In this document: in pieces, positions 60,719-64,000 of the stretch
How the letters are laid out: the number at the start of each line of letters is the position of its first letter
How positions within the stretch are numbered: position 1 is the stretch's first letter
Translations under genes and position numbers: made by a program
Notes under the pieces: model-generated
Seen by the model: the letters and a program-made list of their open reading frames with translations, nothing else
Told to the model about the DNA's origin: nothing
The model's database searches: none
Assembly (NCBI GenBank): GCA_036877525.1
Contig: JAZGTH010000067.1
Coordinates: 892,001 to 956,000 of the forward strand
DNA length: 64,000 nucleotides
DNA from: Chromobotia macracanthus
Taxonomy: Eukaryota > Chordata > Actinopteri > Cypriniformes > Botiidae
Reading direction: 5' to 3'

Positions 60719-63547
60719 TTCTATTACACACACACTGTCTTACACTGTGTCTTTTACACACTCTCTTACTCACACACACTATAATACACGTGGACACAAA
60801 TACAATTTAGTGTCGTTCATCTTGTTGAATGCTATACATAAATGAACATATATATACTTTCTTTATACAGTCTTTCTAACACATTTTTGTTCTCCTTGTG
60901 GTATATAAGCACAAGGTAAATAATTAATGCAAGCTACAAATAAGCTAAAACAAAGATAATTTTGCCTTCAAATAAAACAAATTACTGCCAAACAACAAAG
61001 CAGAGAGAATAATCAGAGAGTCGTAGCTTAATGAAATAATCATTATGATACAGTCTGAGTCATAAATGATGATCTACTGTACCTTAACATTACACCTTAA
61101 CTCTGTGCATACATATGTTCATATATACACTCGTATAAAACCAGATGATACATAGCACATACACATTACAGTCAGATAAACTCCAACTGCCTTAAGCCAC
61201 ACCCACTGCCCTAAGCCATACCTACTGGCTGACTGCATGACCACGGCCACTTACTGAAACAACCCACCTACTGACTAAAACTACACCCACTAAAAATAAC
61301 CCAGTTACAGCAGTGATCAGCAATGACATCAGGTTGGGACATGACGTTATCCATTAAGTAAAAGCCCCAAGAACATTGTTTTAAACAAAAGTACGAGTGG
61401 ATCAGCGCCTGCAGACATTGATTTAGATTCATTAGGTCTGAAGGTGTGACCCATGCGCCCGAATGCCCAAATCATGACACACAGGAGAATGAAGCTTTAT
61501 TATGCCTCCAAAATCAGGTGACATGTTTCCCCTCCTTCTATTTCCATCTCTCTGTTTCAAAACATGATTGATAGACGCTCACCACAGAATCAGAATAACT
61601 GATATTTGATGGAAGGTGTTGATGGCCTGTTGCCTGGTAACTGGTTGCTGTTCTTCCACCCTGTAACCATTTGCTCTTTCCTCATTTTTAAAATCCTTCT
61701 CTTGCTCCAGTGGTCCACTGAGCTGCTGTGTAAATCAGCAAAATAAAACCTGACTCCGAGTATTGACTCATTTTTACTCTGCTGTCCTCTTTAACCTCCC
61801 TGCATCTCTCTGCACTCTGCCTCTTAAAATGCAATATTGTCTGAGATCTTAGCGATATTTTCAGGATTTGTGTCTTCATTAGAGTCGGGGATTTAGAATA
61901 GCTGGTGCCGTATGACACTATACACTCTGTTGTGGATAGAAATGGTGGAGACTGTGCCATACCGTTAACAAAACAATTCAGCAGATTTTACTGAACTGCA
62001 AGCAATTTGCAAACAAACAAAAACACTTACAGTGATAAATACTGTTACCACGTTCTAAATGTCACGTCACTCACCCCTACAGAAACAAACACTGGACACA
62101 CTGGCATGTTTTCTTATGAACGGTTTATGAACACTGTGTTGTTTTACTCATGTGGACAGAACACTGCGGTGCAATATTCCTCCAGACATCTCATGTGTAA
62201 TGCATGTTCTGTAATGCCCTGGACCAACATACTGCTGAGGCCCAAAGATTTCAGCCTGAAATCATTATCTCATTGAGCAATAAACAAACGCTGGATGTTA
62301 TAAAATATGGCCTGCGTGTCTAATAACATCAAGGATGGATCACATGACTCTGTTTATGAGTAAAGGGTCAGGAAAGGTCAGGAACAACGCAAGCACCTCT
62401 GCAGTTCCTCTGTGTGAGGAGCTTTAGGACAACATACAGTGGCATTCTGGGTAGGAGAATCTTCAAATATCTTTCATTAGATGCTGATGTGACCGCATGC
62501 ATATATGCAACACATACAGATGGTGCATGCATGCGTTGACTTCAGTAGGGTCATAAACACAACTGCTGTATTCGTATAATAATCTGTGCTGAAGTGACAT
62601 ATAGTCAAACTGCATATAGATGTGTTAAAAGAATCTTTTAGGTAAGTTCCTCAGATTTAGCAGGTGAATTCACAACACGGCGGAAAATAATCCTGTATTT
62701 AATTAATTCATATCTATTATCCTAAAGCAGAAACACAAATATGCTTGTGTTAGAGGAGACTCTGCCACTAAAGGTTAAAGTGTGTTTAGTGCTCAGTGTC
62801 AGATTAGTGTGTATGTGGAATGAGAGTATTACAGTGGTGTGAACTGGTGCAGTCAGAACACAGACTAACAGAGCTCTGCTGTCCATCTGCAGTCTGTCTG
62901 CTGGCAGCAGAACATTTCTGTTCATCTCCTATAGCAGCTGAGCAGCAGTTTCATGCATGGAATTGTGGGATTGACACCATTTCTGAACTTTATGCCAATA
63001 AAACATGTTATTTTTAAAAACACACTAATTTACAGTGCTGATCATTATTCAACTTTATGATTCTAACATGTTTTACTCACATATCTATAGAATAGTAGAA
63101 ACTGGCGCATTTAATTACTGATGTATTTGTTAATGTACTGAGGGGGACACGTCCTGTGTGTGTGTCTACACTGAGCTCCAGTGATTTTAATGAGACTGGT
63201 ATGTCACCATTAAAGGATATAGCAGAGGCTGACACTGACGTAACATCTGCTGACCCGTGACACCTTCACACCTTTGTTTCAAACCTCAATTTCAGGAGGT
63301 TCCACCTGTCTGAATTTTAAACCTCTGTCTCCTTCTGCACCCTCAACAGTGTCCTGCTCATTTTTATCCATCAACAGCCCAGCCTGCAAGAGCCATAAAC
63401 ACACAACTGCAACAGCCACACTTCAGACAACATCTACACAATGTCCTGTTTAAGCCCAAGTTTTATTTCCCAGGCTGCAGGGTTCAGTGTTGATATGTGA
63501 TTTTCTGCTCTCCTATACTACAGTCCTATACAGCACTGAGCCAAGAA

Positions 63548-63600
63548 GGAAAGAGAGAGAGAGACACTGAGCCAAAAAGAAAAGAGAGAGAGAGAGACAT
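63548..63600. repeat. GA-rich simple repeat
   Basis: AGAGAGAGAGAGACACTGAGCC followed by another AGAGAG block; the two blocks are a local duplication. Confidence 0.8.
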
Positions 63601-63694
63601 AAACTCTAGAAGCAATTACAAGGGTAAGGGCCCTCAGAACAGAGTGGCTACACATCAGGCTACACATAATTACCTTCCTCCAAATAGCCAACAA

Positions 63695-63747
63695 AGAGAA
63701 AGAGTGAGAGAGAGTGTGCGTGAGAGAGAGAGGGGAGGAGAGAGAGT
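63695..63747. repeat. GA-rich simple repeat
   Basis: Interrupted GAGAGA tract. Confidence 0.8.
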
Positions 63748-63880
63748 CACATTAGAGGTTTCAGTCATTCTGGTAAAACAATGTAATTTATAAAGCCATC
63801 ATGTTCACACACCATAAGTCATCAGCAGGGCCTCGTGGAGAAACAACGCAAAACAAGTCTTTCATAAATTCCTGTTGAAG

Positions 63881-63928
63881 AACAATAAGCGCTGAGTGAT
63901 GTCACAACAATAAGTGCTGAGTGATGTC
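63881..63928. repeat. 23-bp direct duplication
   Basis: AACAATAAGCGCTGAGTGAT+GTC at 63881-63903 recurs at 63906-63928 with one C-to-T change, two bases apart. Confidence 0.85.
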
Positions 63929-64000
63929 CAGCGTCATCTTTCAGAGCAGCAGAGCCAGGCGTAAGCGTTAAATACCAGCTCAACACAACACAAAACAGAG

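Larger units (their letters stand above)
60262..64000 (-). other. unc13c intron continuing past the window edge
   Basis: At least 3.7 kb with no recognisable upstream Munc13 exon. It contains a CA microsatellite (60683-60714), GA-rich patches (63548-63600 and 63695-63747) and a 23-bp direct duplication (63881-63928). Confidence 0.7.

Noticed and set aside
61577..61620. Exon-like segment between CAACAG and GTGAGC in the first intron of the window
   Set aside because: The translation does not resemble the Munc13 region expected before HFSCLSSKYMCPG, and the phase does not match the entry of exon 1.

Overview
The window is teleost fish genomic DNA. It is AT-rich and microsatellite-dense, carries an L2-clade LINE with a fish-type 3' tail, and has compact vertebrate-style exons separated by large introns. 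I found no bacterial, plasmid or viral genes.

One protein-coding gene can be supported: the 3' part of an unc13c (Munc13-3)-like synaptic vesicle priming gene on the minus strand, from about 60261 down to its stop codon at 12295. Twenty exons join in a single frame with matching phases at every junction and GT-AG splice sites throughout. Together they encode 788 residues, from inside the MUN domain (MHD1) through MHD2 and the C-terminal C2C domain to the natural C-terminus. A 21st, 105-bp candidate cassette exon (56799-56903) sits between window exons 3 and 4 and would add 35 residues. The 5' exons (C2A where present, C1, C2B and the start of MUN) lie beyond 64000. The paralogue call rests on residues recalled as UNC13C-like, such as AGGNGLKK, AREDRIIGMTV, FDNCHELY and FPQELNMGKISAEIMW.

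Layout: 1-12294 is downstream flank or 3'UTR with microsatellites, a GT-rich array, an 81-nt hairpin and a possible early poly(A) signal. 12295-23088 holds the last nine exons (C2C and MHD2), plus a 21-bp minisatellite and a perfect 36-bp palindrome. 23113-23925 is an 18-copy 45-bp minisatellite just upstream of an exon. 26786-36124 holds five exons, with a 3-kb L2 LINE inserted antisense in one intron and a SINE-like tail in another. 36125-48195 is a 12-kb intron containing a damaged A/T-homopolymer tract next to another 45-bp minisatellite, a 24/48-bp array and a roughly 36-copy 25-bp array. 48196-60261 holds the MHD1-side exons and a second, short L2 copy. 60262-64000 is intron.

The more unusual signals concern how the gene may be spliced and how repeats have invaded it: a minisatellite repeating an acceptor-like motif next to an exon, exons bracketed by CU or UG/CA tracts, the candidate cassette exon, and a tract that looks like a consensus-sequence artefact. 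No new biological system is demonstrated. Most longer open frames away from the exons are by-products of tandem repeats whose unit length is a multiple of three.
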